In this document: one piece after another, positions 1 through 11,247 of the stretch
Numbering within the stretch: the stretch's first letter is position 1
Layout: each line of letters begins with the position of its first letter
Assembly (NCBI RefSeq): GCF_022844465.1
Contig: NZ_JALHLP010000001.1
Location: 62,001-126,000 of the forward strand
Length of the DNA stretch: 64,000 nt
Direction of reading: 5' to 3'
Origin: Bradyrhizobium sp.
GTDB taxonomy: Bacteria > Pseudomonadota > Alphaproteobacteria > Rhizobiales > Xanthobacteraceae
The notes under the pieces: model-generated
Told to the model about the DNA's origin: nothing
The model's database searches: none
What the model saw: the letters and a program-made list of their open reading frames with translations, nothing else
Made by a program: the position numbers and the translations under genes

Positions 1-1
1 C

Positions 2-457
2 GATACGAAGAGAGAAGCATTGCTGCGTTTGAATAACGCAAACGCTCGAGAGACCTCCCTGCTCACTTCAGAGCACTTCGATCGATTGATCAATTCCGCG
101 CGTCTTGCGCTGTTCACCCCGCCTGCCGTCGCGCTGTTGCTCGCATTTGAAGACACCGACGACTACGATGGTGGTCATTTTCTTTGGTTTCGTGGCCGAC
201 TGGACCGGTTCCTTTACATAGACCGCGTGGTAGTCGCCGAAACTTGGCGGCGACACGGCCTCGCTCGAATTCTCTACGAGGACGTGTTCAAGCGCGCCAT
301 TCTTCTCGGTCACTCTCGGATCGTCTGCGAAGTGAACGTCCTGCCTCCGAATCCCGTATCAGACAAGTTTCATCAAGCGCTAGGCTTCGAGGAGATTGGC
401 CGAGCGACCATCAACGGCGGCGCGAAAACCGTACGGTATCTCGCAGCGAATCTTTAG
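2..457 (+). CDS. GNAT family N-acetyltransferase, 5' end cut by window edge
   Basis: Acetyl-CoA-dependent N-acetyltransferase of the GNAT fold; the substrate cannot be told. The frame stays open to the first base of the window, and the visible protein begins with the LNNANARETS-type stretch that usually lies several residues inside this family, so the true start is almost certainly upstream. The acetyl-CoA loop is recognisable as VVVAETWRRHGLARILYEDV, the Q/RxxGxG/A-like segment, followed by an N-P-S/D region (NVLPPNPVSDKFHQALGF) that forms the late GNAT motif. It converges with queA, leaving about 70 bp between the two stops. A TTG inside the frame at 20 could serve as a start but would delete the first beta strand. 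Confidence 0.8.
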   Translation, partial: DTKREALLRLNNANARETSLLTSEHFDRLINSARLALFTPPAVALLLAFEDTDDYDGGHFLWFRGRLDRFLYIDRVVVAETWRRHGLARILYEDVFKRAILLGHSRIVCEVNVLPPNPVSDKFHQALGFEEIGRATINGGAKTVRYLAANL

Positions 458-528
458 TTCGTAGGACAATGCGACCTCAGGATCGCGATTGATGGATGGT
501 GGGGCGGCGCAAACGCGGCCTTGTCCAC

Positions 529-1605
529 CTACTCCCGCGCCCGAAACAGCAAACACGCGTCGCCATAGGAATAGAACCGGTAGCCCGCCGCGATCGCATG
601 CGCATAGGCCTGCTTCATCGCCTCCAGGCCCGAGAACGCCGACACCAGCATGAACAGCGTCGAGCGCGGCAGATGGAAGTTGGTCAAGAGGATATCGACC
701 GCGCGAAAGCGATAGCCGGGCGTGATGAAGATCGAGGTCTCGCCGTCGAACGGCTGGATCGTGCCGTCTTCCGCGACGGCGCTCTCCAGCAGCCGCAGCG
801 AGGTGGTGCCGACCGCGACGATGCGGCCACCCTTGGCGCGGGCGGCGTTCAGTGCCGCGGCGGTCGTGGCCGAGATCGAGCCCCATTCGGCGTGCATCCG
901 GTGTGCGGATATCTCGTCCACCTTGACCGGCAGGAAGGTCCCTGCCCCGACATGCAGGGTCAGCCGGTGAAGCTCGACGCCGCGGCCGCGCAGGACCGCC
1001 TCCAGCGCCGGCGTGAAATGCAGTCCGGCGGTTGGCGCGGCAACCGCGCCGTCGTTGGTCGCGAACATGGTCTGGTAGTCCGCGGCGTCGCGGTCGTCCG
1101 GCGTACGCCTTGCGGCGATATAGGGCGGCAGCGGCGGCGCGCCGAGATCCGCGATCGCCTGATCGAGCGCCGGTCCGTGCAACGAGAACGACAGCGTGAT
1201 CTCGCCCTCCTCGCCCTTGGCCTCGACCTCGGCGTCGAGATGACCGAGCAGGCAGACCCTGCCTTCAGCGCCGAAGCGAACCACGTCGCCTTGCGCGAGC
1301 TTACGGGCGGGCTTGACCAGCGCCTGCCAGCGCGATCCATCCAGCCGCTTGATCAGCGTCGCCTCGATCTTCGGCTCGCTGTCGCGGCCGATGCGGCGTC
1401 CCTTGAGCTGGGCGGAGATCACCCTGGTGTCGTTGACGACAAGCGCGTCGCCGGGCTCCAGCCACTCCGGCAGGTCGCGGACGCTGCGATCGCGCAAGAC
1501 GCCGTCGGCCTGGATCACCAGCAGCCGCGCGGAATCGCGCGGGCTTGCGGGCCGTAGCGCGATGCTGGCAGGCGGCAGTTCAAAGTCGAAGAGATCGGTG
1601 CGCAT
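529..1605 (-). CDS. queA: S-adenosylmethionine:tRNA ribosyltransferase-isomerase
   Basis: Transfers and isomerises the ribosyl moiety of SAM onto 7-aminomethyl-7-deazaguanine in the wobble position of tRNA, giving epoxyqueuosine. The 358 aa length is normal for QueA. Family segments are visible: the N-terminal [17 protein letters not shown], the central [15 protein letters not shown] stretch and [12 protein letters not shown], then [15 protein letters not shown] and [19 protein letters not shown] near the C-terminus. ATG at 1605 gives the standard N-terminus. In many related genomes tgt follows queA; here the next gene is a convergent GNAT, so tgt is not adjacent. A palindromic repeat lies upstream, between queA and the cyclophilin gene. 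Confidence 0.97.
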   Translation of the reverse strand: MRTDLFDFELPPASIALRPASPRDSARLLVIQADGVLRDRSVRDLPEWLEPGDALVVNDTRVISAQLKGRRIGRDSEPKIEATLIKRLDGSRWQALVKPARKLAQGDVVRFGAEGRVCLLGHLDAEVEAKGEEGEITLSFSLHGPALDQAIADLGAPPLPPYIAARRTPDDRDAADYQTMFATNDGAVAAPTAGLHFTPALEAVLRGRGVELHRLTLHVGAGTFLPVKVDEISAHRMHAEWGSISATTAAALNAARAKGGRIVAVGTTSLRLLESAVAEDGTIQPFDGETSIFITPGYRFRAVDILLTNFHLPRSTLFMLVSAFSGLEAMKQAYAHAIAAGYRFYSYGDACLLFRARE

Positions 1606-1630
1606 GGCAGGTTGCGCCTAACTCACTTGG

Positions 1631-1736
1631 CGTCATTCCGGGGCGCATCGAAGATGCGAACCTCAGATGCGCAATTGCGCATCGGGGAATCTCGAGATTC
1701 CGGATTGCCGCGCGTCGCGCGGCCTCCGGAATGACG
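1631..1736. repeat. Interspersed palindromic repeat (CGTCATTCCGG type)
   Basis: The ends are a perfect 11-bp inverted repeat, CGTCATTCCGG at 1631-1641 and CCGGAATGACG at 1726-1736, with smaller internal palindromes (ATGCGCAATTGCGCAT; TCTCGAGA). It fills the gap between the cyclophilin stop and the queA start. Such CGTCATTCC-ended units are common extragenic repeats in Bradyrhizobium-like genomes. It can fold into a long hairpin in the transcript between two co-directional genes. Confidence 0.75.
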
Positions 1737-1744
1737 CAGCAAAA

Positions 1745-2209
1745 TCAAGCCGCGTCCGCGGCCATACGCGCCTTGACGATCTTGTCGGGGTTCTGAACCG
1801 GCTCGCCGCGCTTGATCTTGTCGACGTTCTCCATGCCTGAGGTGACCTTGCCCCAGACCGTGTACTGGCCGTTGAGGAAGGCCGCGTCGTCGAAGCAGAT
1901 GAAGAACTGGCTGTCGCCGGAATCCGGGCTCGCGGCGCGCGCCATCGAGGTGGTGCCACGCACATGCGGCTCCTTGTTGAACTCCGCCTTCAGCTTCTGG
2001 CCGGAGCCGCCGGTGCCGGTGCCCTGCGGGCAGCCGGTCTGCGCCATGAAGCCCTCGATCACGCGATGGAACACGATGCCGTCGTAAAATCCCTCGCGCA
2101 CCAGTTCCTTGATGCGGGCGACATGGCCTGGCGCCAGGTCGGGCCGCATTTCGATCGACACGGGGCCCTGGGTGGTTTCAAGGATCAGGATGTTTTCTGT
2201 ATCAGCCAT
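1745..2209 (-). CDS. Cytoplasmic peptidyl-prolyl cis-trans isomerase, cyclophilin type
   Basis: Cyclophilin, catalysing proline isomerisation during protein folding. The catalytic signature is intact: FHRVIEGFMAQTGCPQGTG, then SGDSQFFICFDDAAFLNGQYTVWGKV. The protein is about 154 aa with no signal peptide, so it is cytoplasmic. I start it at the ATG at 2209 (MADTENILILE), which follows a purine-rich GGAAGAG; the frame is open further upstream but that part is not cyclophilin-like. It overlaps the 3' end of the upstream TonB-like gene by 25 bp and is the distal gene of a three-gene run with a second, exported cyclophilin, so the pair covers both compartments. Confidence 0.95.
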   Translation of the reverse strand: MADTENILILETTQGPVSIEMRPDLAPGHVARIKELVREGFYDGIVFHRVIEGFMAQTGCPQGTGTGGSGQKLKAEFNKEPHVRGTTSMARAASPDSGDSQFFICFDDAAFLNGQYTVWGKVTSGMENVDKIKRGEPVQNPDKIVKARMAADAA

Positions 2210-2625
2210 GCTCTTTTCTCTTCCGTTTTGGGTGGACGTTTGCGGGTTCTGAAGGAGACCGCGAAAGGCCGGCCGGCAACCGCGCCGCCCAGTCCCTCGG
2301 TAAATGGCAACGGCGTGCACCGCTGCAACGTCTCCATGACGGCGATCCGGTACGCGAGGCGGTCGTTGTCGCTGGCCTTCTCGGATTCATAGGTGACCTT
2401 GGGCTGGCCGAGAATGGCGCCGGTGCGGTTGAAGCTGACGATGACCGTGATGTCCATCGGGTCGGCACGTGAGACCGGAGGCGGTTTCCAGCATGCGTGC
2501 AATCTGGCGAATACGTCCTTGATGGTGTCGATCTGTTGCGGCTGCGCAGATGCCGACCCGCCAAAGGCAAGCCACAGCACTGCCGCGGCAAACCAGCGAT
2601 TTGGCTTGCTGCGCAGCGTCGCCAT
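2185..2625 (-). CDS. Secreted TonB C-terminal-like protein, function unknown
   Basis: A 146 aa protein with an N-terminal signal peptide (WFAAAVLWLAFGGSASA, cleavage after ASA). The mature part resembles the C-terminal domain of TonB/TolA-like proteins: a VIVSFNRTGAILGQPKV strand, an alpha helix ending in a Cys-containing CTPLPF, and a final beta strand FAVSFRTRK. This fold is often seen in stand-alone periplasmic proteins of rhizobia annotated as TolA-like. It sits 4 bp downstream of an exported cyclophilin and overlaps the start of a cytoplasmic one, so the three are probably co-transcribed. I cannot assign a partner. Confidence 0.7.
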   Translation of the reverse strand: MATLRSKPNRWFAAAVLWLAFGGSASAQPQQIDTIKDVFARLHACWKPPPVSRADPMDITVIVSFNRTGAILGQPKVTYESEKASDNDRLAYRIAVMETLQRCTPLPFTEGLGGAVAGRPFAVSFRTRKRPPKTEEKRAWLIQKTS

Positions 2626-2629
2626 GGCC

Positions 2630-3193
2630 TCACTTGACGTCGGAGGCGACTTGCACCTTCACCATCTTGTCGGGGTCGGTCACTGCACCGCCGGACGAAC
2701 CGGGCGGCGCCTTCTTCAGCTTGTCGACCACCTCCATGCCCGACACGACTTCGCCGATCACGGTGTACTGGCCGTTCAGGCTGGAGCCTTCGGCGAACAT
2801 GATGAAGAACTGCGAGTTCGCACTGTCCACGCTGTCGCCGCGCCTTGCCATGCCGACGATGCCGCGCGTGAACGGCACCTTGGAGAACTCCTGTTTCAGG
2901 TTCGGATATTTCGAGCCGCCGGTGCCGTTGAAGTTCTGGCCGTCGCCGGTCTGCGCCATGAAGCCGTCCATCACCCGGTGGAACGGCACGTTGTTGTAGT
3001 AGCCCTCGCGGGCGAGCTGCTTGATGCGCTCGGCATGCTGGGGCGCGATGTCGGCCCGCAGCTTGATCACGATGCGCCCCTTGGTGCTGTCGATGACGAT
3101 CGCGTTGGCCTTGTCGAGATTGGCGGGCAGCGGCTGCGCAATCGCGGGAGCCGCACAGGCGAGCGCGGCGACGAGGGCGAGAATTCGGATCAT
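2630..3193 (-). CDS. Exported peptidyl-prolyl cis-trans isomerase, cyclophilin type
   Basis: Periplasmic cyclophilin, assisting folding of exported proteins. Starting at the ATG at 3193 gives a clear signal peptide (MIRILALVAALACAAPAIA) before QPLPANLDK; the upstream extension of the frame lacks it. The catalytic core is complete: PFHRVMDGFMAQTGDG and SANSQFFIMFAEGSSLNGQYTV. The mature domain is about 168 aa. It is a paralogue of the cytoplasmic cyclophilin two genes downstream; the differences are the leader and a short C-terminal Pro/Gly loop (KKAPPGSSGG). It lies 66 bp downstream of the coaD stop on the same strand. Confidence 0.95.
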   Translation of the reverse strand: MIRILALVAALACAAPAIAQPLPANLDKANAIVIDSTKGRIVIKLRADIAPQHAERIKQLAREGYYNNVPFHRVMDGFMAQTGDGQNFNGTGGSKYPNLKQEFSKVPFTRGIVGMARRGDSVDSANSQFFIMFAEGSSLNGQYTVIGEVVSGMEVVDKLKKAPPGSSGGAVTDPDKMVKVQVASDVK

Positions 3194-3259
3194 GAAAACT
3201 CCGTCAGGTTCAGCAGGGATCGGTGGAACAGGCAACCGTTTCGATCGCCGGCAGCGGCG

Positions 3260-3757
3260 CTAGCCGCCGAATTTGGTCTTCAGTTGGGCTGCCACTGACG
3301 GCGGCACAAACGCGGATACGTCGCCGCCCATGGCGGCGATTTGCCGTACCAGTGTGGCGGTGATCGGGCGGACCGCAACCGAGGCCGGCAGGAACACCGT
3401 ATGGATCTCAGGCGCCATGGTTTCGTTCATGCCCGAAATCTGCATCTCGTAGTCGAGGTCGGTGCCGTCGCGCAGACCGCGGATCATGAGGGTGGCGCCG
3501 GCCTTCTGGGCCGCCGTGACGGTCAGATTGTCGTAGGTGGTGGCCTCGAAGGCGCAGCCGGCCCTGGCGGCGACCGGGCCGAACGCCGCCCGCACCATGT
3601 CCAGGCGCTCCTCGGTCGAAAACAGCGGCTTCTTGCCGGGGTGAACGCCGATGGCGACGATCAGGCGGTCGCACAGGCTGACCGCGCCCTGGACCACGTC
3701 CAGATGGCCGTTGGTAACGGGATCAAACGAGCCGGGATAAAGCGCGACACGGGGCAT
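3260..3757 (-). CDS. coaD: Phosphopantetheine adenylyltransferase
   Basis: Catalyses ATP + 4'-phosphopantetheine to dephospho-CoA, the penultimate step of CoA synthesis. It belongs to the nucleotidyltransferase superfamily: the HxGH-type motif is seen as [14 protein letters not shown] (residues 8-21), with [18 protein letters not shown] in the middle and the substrate loop near the C-terminus. At 165 aa from the ATG at 3757 it has normal length; the longer open frame upstream is non-coding. It is first of a run coaD - exported cyclophilin - TonB-like - cyclophilin - queA, all on the minus strand. Confidence 0.97.
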   Translation of the reverse strand: MPRVALYPGSFDPVTNGHLDVVQGAVSLCDRLIVAIGVHPGKKPLFSTEERLDMVRAAFGPVAARAGCAFEATTYDNLTVTAAQKAGATLMIRGLRDGTDLDYEMQISGMNETMAPEIHTVFLPASVAVRPITATLVRQIAAMGGDVSAFVPPSVAAQLKTKFGG

Positions 3758-4035
3758 GAACCCCTCTACCCCGCCCGAGACGGCCCGGCAAGCCGGCCGC
3801 GAACGTTCCACGGGGGAGTCACCTTTTATTTCCGGTCGGCCACTGAACCTGTTCCAGGTCCAAAGCGTCTTCCTTGCGAGCGGGCAATGTTTCGCCGGCC
3901 AATGGCCGATGAAACAAAACACAGCGCGGACGAAACCATTTCCGGAGCCGGCGAAAGCAGCCGGAAATGTGCGCTGGTTAAAAGTCCGATCAACTAAACG
4001 ACGGGGCCGCCAAGGCCCCATGACAGGGGACCGTC

Positions 4036-4293
4036 ATGATCAAGGCTTGCTCTGCCATCGCGGCTGCCGCTCTCGTATCTGCCGCGCTCACCGTGCTGCC
4101 CGGGTTCGCACCGGAGGTTGCAGCCAGTGTTCCGCAGGCGCTTGCCAAGGGCGACCGGCTGGACATTCGAAACCCGGGCAAGGACTGCTCTCAGCAGGCT
4201 TGGCCGAATTTTGAGGCCTCCTGCCTCCGCGTTGTCGGCTCCAAAACTGTCGTCCACGACGCCCGTGTCGTTACTGCCGATCGCCGGCCCTGA
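4036..4293 (+). CDS. Small secreted protein, function unknown
   Basis: An 85 aa product with a signal peptide (MIKACSAIAAAALVSAALTVLPGF, cleavage probably near VAAS) and a short mature part with two cysteines (KDCSQQAWPNFEASCLR) that could form a disulfide. The start has a good ribosome-binding site (AGGGGA eight bases before ATG). Proteins of this size with a DCSQQ-W-ESC core recur in Bradyrhizobium relatives; I know of no function. It is divergent from coaD across 278 bp and precedes a histidine kinase gene on the same strand. Confidence 0.65.
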   Translation: MIKACSAIAAAALVSAALTVLPGFAPEVAASVPQALAKGDRLDIRNPGKDCSQQAWPNFEASCLRVVGSKTVVHDARVVTADRRP

Positions 4294-4403
4294 AGGCTCC
4301 CTAAAGGGAACTCTCGGAACGGACTCGCCCACGCTGCTCGTTTGCGGGCCGTCGCGCGTCCTGGTTTGACGCCGCGAACGCGCCCGAATACTCTAATTTT
4401 GTA

Positions 4404-6761
4404 ATGTCTTACCAGTTCAGGTCGCGTTCTGCCGCGCTGTTGAGCCGTCTGTCGCTGGCTCAGCAGCTTTTTCTGCTCGTGTTGGCGTCGGCGCTGCCGC
4501 TGCTGCTTCTATCGCTTTTCATGTTCAACCTGCTGGTTGCCAACGAGCGCGCCTCGATCCGGCAAACCCTGCTTGCCAATGCCAAGACGCTGGCTGGCTT
4601 CGTCGACAATGAGATCGACACCCATGCGACCATCGCCTCGACCCTGGCCCGGTCGCCGGCCCTTCAGAACGGCAACATCGAAGAGTTTCGGCACGAAGCC
4701 GAGCGCGCCCTCGAGTTCCTGCCTGGCGCCTGGCTCTTGGTCAGTACGCCCGGCGGCGACGTCGTGCTGAACACGCTCAGGCCTGCCGGAGAGGCGCTGC
4801 CCAGGCATATCGCGCCGGCCATCATTCAGCGCGGCTTTGCCGAACGAAAATGGCAGGTCGCAGATTTGAACTTCAGTCCCATCGCCCAGCAATGGACGAC
4901 CTTCGTCGAGGTGCCGGTTTTTCGCGACGGGGTGCCCCTGTACTCGATCGCCGTCACCGTGCTGCCGTCTCGCTTCCTCGAAATGCTGACGACGAGCCAG
5001 TTCACACACGGCCAAGTAGCTGCGATCATCGACCGCAACAAGAAGTTTGTCGCCCGCGTCCCCGATAACGAGAACCGGATTGGAACCCTGGCCAGCGAGG
5101 GTTGGCGCGGCGGCATCGCTCGAAATCCAACCGGCTGGGTCGAGAACAAGACCGTGGAGGGCGATTGGAGTCTCACGGGCTACGCCCAGACCCAGCACGG
5201 TTGGACCGCAGGCATCGCCCGGCTTGACGCCGACATCAACGAGCCGCTGCGTCGGATTTTCTGGTCGACGGCGCTGGCCGCGGCGTTGTTGATGGCGCTG
5301 AGCCTGGTTCTGGCAGCGGTGACGGGTCGCCACGCCATCCGCGGCATGACGGCACTGGCGGCGGCCGCCCGTCAGGTGGGCGAGGGACAGATCATAGCGC
5401 CACCCGTGCCGCCCTTTGCCGAAGCCGCCACCATCGGCGCGACCCTTGCGGACGTGTCCCGCGAGTTGAAGCGGCGCGGCGACCTCATCACCGCGCATCG
5501 CGACCGGCTCGAGATCGAGGTCGCGCAACGGACCGCCGAACTGACCGCCGAGACGCGGCAGCGGCAGGAAACCGAAAACACCTTGCGGCAAGTCCAGAAG
5601 ATGGAATCCATCGGCCAGTTGACCGGCGGCATCGCCCACGACTTCAACAACATGCTGACAATCGTGATGGGAAATCTCGACACCTTGCAGCGCCGGATCA
5701 AGTCAATCGACAATTCAACGGCGCTGAGCAAGCCGATCGAAGCGGCGCTTCAGGGCGCCCGGAACGCCGCCAAACTGACCCATCGGCTGCTGGCGTTTTC
5801 GCGCCAGCAAACCCTCGAGCCGGTGTCGTTGAACCTCAACGCCGTCGTCGCGGGCCTTTCCGATCTGCTGGCCAGGACCGTTGGCGAGGCCACCAAGCTC
5901 GAGGTTGTTGCCGGCGTCGGCCTGTGGTCGACCTTCGCCGATCTCAACCAGATCGAAAACACCCTGGTCAACCTCGCGGTCAACGCCCGCGATGCGATGG
6001 AGGAAGGCGGCAAACTGACGATCGAAACCGCCAACACCTATCTGGATGAGGCCTATGTCACCCGCTTTGGTGATCTGAAGGCCGGTCAGTATGTCATGCT
6101 CAGTGTCAGCGACACCGGGACCGGGATCGCCCCCGATATGCTGGAACGGGTTTTCGAGCCGTTCTACACCACCAAGGAGCCCGGCAAGGGCACCGGCCTC
6201 GGGCTCGCCATGGTCTATGGCTTCGTCAAGCAATCCCAGGGCCATGTCCGCATCTACAGCGAGCCGGGGCTTGGAACCGCGGTCAAGATCTACCTGCCCC
6301 GGCATATCGAGCCGGCGGTCAGCGCGCACCCGCAAGGCGCAGCCGTTCCCGATGACAGCCCTGCCCGCCCCGCCATTCCCGGCGAAACCATCCTGCTGGT
6401 CGAGGATGATCCAGGGGTCAGAGAGTACGCCGTCGGCGTGCTGGAGGATCTGGGCTACCGCGTGCGCGCCGCCGCCAGCGGCGCCGAGGGCCTTGCCATC
6501 GCCCGCGAGCCCGGTCGCATCGACCTGCTGTTCACCGATGTCGTCCTTGGTGGCGGCATGAGCGGCCGTCAGCTGGCCGAGCAAGTGTCTGAGCTTCGCC
6601 CGACATTGCCGGTGCTGTTCACGACCGGCTACACCCGCAACGCCGTCGTGCATCACGGTCGCCTCGATTCCGGCGTCAACCTGCTGAACAAGCCCTACAC
6701 GCAGCGCGACCTCGCCCACAAGGTGCGCGCGCTGCTCGACGCCGGACCGCCGCAGGACTGA
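4404..6761 (+). CDS. Hybrid sensor histidine kinase with receiver domain
   Basis: Membrane-bound sensor of 785 aa. In order: a transmembrane helix (about residues 20-42), a periplasmic sensor of about 240 residues probably of the dCache type, a second membrane helix (about 288-310), a linker and coiled coil (VAQRTAELTAETRQRQ), the HisKA dimerisation domain with phospho-acceptor H412 in GIAHDFNNML, a HATPase_c domain with N box (NLAVNARDAMEEGG) and G boxes (DTGTGIAPDM, GKGTGLGLAMVYGF), and a C-terminal receiver with phospho-acceptor D712 (LLFTDVVL) and the conserved Lys in NKPYTQ. This layout matches the many orphan CckA-like hybrid kinases of rhizobia. No response regulator is adjacent. It converges with gyrA. 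The ligand is unknown. Confidence 0.9.
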   Translation: MSYQFRSRSAALLSRLSLAQQLFLLVLASALPLLLLSLFMFNLLVANERASIRQTLLANAKTLAGFVDNEIDTHATIASTLARSPALQNGNIEEFRHEAERALEFLPGAWLLVSTPGGDVVLNTLRPAGEALPRHIAPAIIQRGFAERKWQVADLNFSPIAQQWTTFVEVPVFRDGVPLYSIAVTVLPSRFLEMLTTSQFTHGQVAAIIDRNKKFVARVPDNENRIGTLASEGWRGGIARNPTGWVENKTVEGDWSLTGYAQTQHGWTAGIARLDADINEPLRRIFWSTALAAALLMALSLVLAAVTGRHAIRGMTALAAAARQVGEGQIIAPPVPPFAEAATIGATLADVSRELKRRGDLITAHRDRLEIEVAQRTAELTAETRQRQETENTLRQVQKMESIGQLTGGIAHDFNNMLTIVMGNLDTLQRRIKSIDNSTALSKPIEAALQGARNAAKLTHRLLAFSRQQTLEPVSLNLNAVVAGLSDLLARTVGEATKLEVVAGVGLWSTFADLNQIENTLVNLAVNARDAMEEGGKLTIETANTYLDEAYVTRFGDLKAGQYVMLSVSDTGTGIAPDMLERVFEPFYTTKEPGKGTGLGLAMVYGFVKQSQGHVRIYSEPGLGTAVKIYLPRHIEPAVSAHPQGAAVPDDSPARPAIPGETILLVEDDPGVREYAVGVLEDLGYRVRAAASGAEGLAIAREPGRIDLLFTDVVLGGGMSGRQLAEQVSELRPTLPVLFTTGYTRNAVVHHGRLDSGVNLLNKPYTQRDLAHKVRALLDAGPPQD

Positions 6762-6762
6762 C

Positions 6763-6791
6763 CGGCGCGGCGGCCAGCCAATCCCGCGCCG
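6763..6791. terminator. Hairpin between convergent kinase and gyrA genes
   Basis: A perfect 8-bp inverted repeat, CGGCGCGG at 6763-6770 and CCGCGCCG at 6784-6791, fills the 30 bp between the two convergent stop codons. There is no T-tract on either side, so it may terminate weakly or only stabilise 3' ends. Confidence 0.45.
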
Positions 6792-9512
<2,721 letters not shown>

Positions 9513-9700
9513 AGGGGGAATCCGGTCAGTTCAGCTGGGAATCATATAGCTTATCCGGGTTCCAAAAACCACCCCGTAGCAGGTTCGCGGCGCCGTTTTT
9601 ACCCTCGTTTTTTCAGAGACTTACCGGACCGACCGGCGGCCCGCGGCGGCACCGGTTCCTGGCAGCCCAAAGGGACCTCCGAAAGCGTCCGGCTTGGCTT

Positions 9701-10099
9701 CTAGGGACCGAAAACCACGGCGTGCATAATCCGCCCGGGCATGAAGGTGAACAGTCCGGCCACCACCAGCGCGCCGACAAAAATCGAGGTCATTGTGATC
9801 CCGTGGCCGCGGACATTGTGCCGCCGCGCGTACCACACGCCTGTCACCAGCATCATCGGCGCGAAGATCGAGAGCAGATGAATCGGACTCCAGGGACCCC
9901 ACAGCCTGATTTCATGGATCCAGAACGAGCTCGCCGACACGACGGCCATCAGGCCGATCCAGATCCAGCCGAGGGTCCGGTGCGGCAGCGTTCCCTTTGG
10001 CGCGGTAAACTGCACGAGGCCGAGCGCAAAGGCGCCCATTGCGGCAAACGCGTGAACGGGGATCGCCGGAGCGGCGGTCAACAGCGGTTCGAGCGACAT
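9701..10099 (-). CDS. DUF2306 family membrane protein
   Basis: A 132 aa integral membrane protein with four predicted helices and the family landmarks HAFAAMGAFALGLVQF, KGTLPHRTLGWIW, ASSFWIHEIRLWGPWSPIHLLS and the C-terminal FMPGRIMH. The conserved histidines near the membrane surface (HR-LGW, PIHLLS) suggest a haem or metal site, but this is only inference. The ATG at 10099 is chosen because a GGGAG ribosome-binding site precedes it; the open frame upstream is not membrane-like. An ATGTAA-N7-TTACAT palindrome sits about 55 bp upstream of the start and may be an operator. Confidence 0.8.
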   Translation of the reverse strand: MSLEPLLTAAPAIPVHAFAAMGAFALGLVQFTAPKGTLPHRTLGWIWIGLMAVVSASSFWIHEIRLWGPWSPIHLLSIFAPMMLVTGVWYARRHNVRGHGITMTSIFVGALVVAGLFTFMPGRIMHAVVFGP

Positions 10100-10151
10100 C
10101 AAATACTCCCGGATGCATATCCAAGCCTGCGGATGCAGGCAGACCAACCTC

Positions 10152-10170
10152 ATGTAAGGATCGTTTACAT
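10152..10170. promoter_or_regulatory. Palindrome upstream of the DUF2306 gene, possible TetR-type operator
   Basis: ATGTAA at 10152-10157 and TTACAT at 10165-10170 form an inverted repeat with seven bases between them, at -53 to -71 of the DUF2306 start. The shape resembles TetR-family operators of the GTAAACGATC class. No regulator gene is adjacent, so the assignment rests on symmetry and position only. Confidence 0.35.
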
Positions 10171-10364
10171 TTATCTTTCCATTGTCAAGATCAATTGAAG
10201 CCATTGCCGATGGGCGGATCAGCTGGCGGGCCCGGCAACTTCACTCGGCAAGAGGCTGCGGAGGCATGGTGGGCGCGCACGATTCAGCACTCGGCCGGGT
10301 TGACCCCGACCCAACGTCTTCACAGCCATTTTCGCGGTATGGTGCTGTGTTGCTGCGCCTGCGC

Positions 10365-10850
10365 TCAGAACGGAATGTCGTCGTCCATGTCGCTACTGCG
10401 ACCGCCGGCGGCGACCGCCCGCTTCGGCGCCGAGCTGACCGGTCCGCTTGAGCCGAAATCGCCTGACTCGTCGGCCCCCATGCCGCCCCCACCGCCGCTG
10501 CGGCCGTCGAGCATCGTCAGCGTCGAGTTGAAGCCCTGCAGCACCACCTCGGTCGAGTATTTCTCGACCCCGCTCTGGTCGGTCCATTTGCGCGTCTGCA
10601 GCGCGCCCTCGAGGTAAACCTTGGCGCCCTTCTTGAGGTATTGTTCGGCGACCTTGCAGAGACCCTCGTTGAAGATCACGACCCGGTGCCACTCGGTCTT
10701 TTCCTTGCGCTCGCCGGTATTCTTGTCGCGCCAGGTCTCCGAGGTCGCGACGCTGAGATTGGCGATCGGCCGCCCGTCCTGGGTGCGCCGGATTTCCGGA
10801 TCCTTGCCGAGATTGCCGACCAGAATCACCTTGTTTACGCTTCCCGCCAT
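10365..10850 (-). CDS. ssb: Single-stranded DNA-binding protein
   Basis: Binds single-stranded DNA in replication, recombination and repair. The OB-fold occupies residues 1-110 ([20 protein letters not shown], then [31 protein letters not shown]). A Gly-rich linker follows, and the C-terminus is the acidic DMDDDIPF tip that docks partner proteins. The 161 aa length is typical. A LexA-type box lies about 150 bp upstream. In many relatives ssb and uvrA diverge from one another; here two porin genes lie between them. Confidence 0.97.
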   Translation of the reverse strand: MAGSVNKVILVGNLGKDPEIRRTQDGRPIANLSVATSETWRDKNTGERKEKTEWHRVVIFNEGLCKVAEQYLKKGAKVYLEGALQTRKWTDQSGVEKYSTEVVLQGFNSTLTMLDGRSGGGGGMGADESGDFGSSGPVSSAPKRAVAAGGRSSDMDDDIPF

Positions 10851-10966
10851 CGCTGCTCTCCACTCGAAATATCCGGCAAAACACGGGCTCCGCCGCAGGC
10901 CACCCGGATCGGACCCTATACGCCCGCCAGCGCCGAGGGCTCAGCGATCCCTCGGCAGACCCGCGG

Positions 10967-10975
10967 TTATCCACA
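10967..10975 (+). promoter_or_regulatory. Single DnaA-box-like 9-mer
   Basis: TTATCCACA, an exact match to the strong E. coli DnaA box, occurs once upstream of ssb. A single 9-mer is expected about once in a window this size by chance, so it is only suggestive. Confidence 0.25.
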
Positions 10976-10996
10976 TATAGCATCGCCCGCGCAGAT

Positions 10997-11011
10997 GTTC
11001 CAGCTTTGTTC
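10997..11011 (+). promoter_or_regulatory. LexA (SOS) box upstream of ssb
   Basis: GTTC at 10997-11000, seven bases, then GTTC at 11008-11011: an exact match to the alphaproteobacterial LexA site GTTC-N7-GTTC. It lies between the divergent ssb and porin genes, about 147 bp from the ssb start codon. Together with the same motif upstream of uvrA it points to SOS control of both. Confidence 0.65.
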
Positions 11012-11247
11012 CCGTCCTTTCCAGCTCCGTTCGCGAGGGAAGCCCGACCTTGCCCGGGCGACCTTAATAGCTAAACAAATCATTAACTTGAGGGTCTGGA
11101 ATTGGTTCGCGAGTGTTGCATTCGGGAGACGGCGCTGGCGACAACATTGGGCTATAGCTTTCCCCATCAGCGCGGCGCTCGCGCCTACATCCAACGCTTC
11201 GGGACCAACGAGAAGCGAACAAGAGTTTTAGAGTTGGAGTTTCGACG

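Larger units (their letters stand above)
10851..11247. other. Regulatory gap between divergent ssb and porin gene
   Basis: About 400 bp without a gene. It must contain the ssb promoter (minus) and the first porin promoter (plus). A LexA-type box, a DnaA-box-like 9-mer, and an AT-rich segment near 11065-11095 (AATAGCTAAACAAATCATTAACTT) lie in it. A GGAG ribosome-binding site precedes the porin ATG. Confidence 0.6.
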
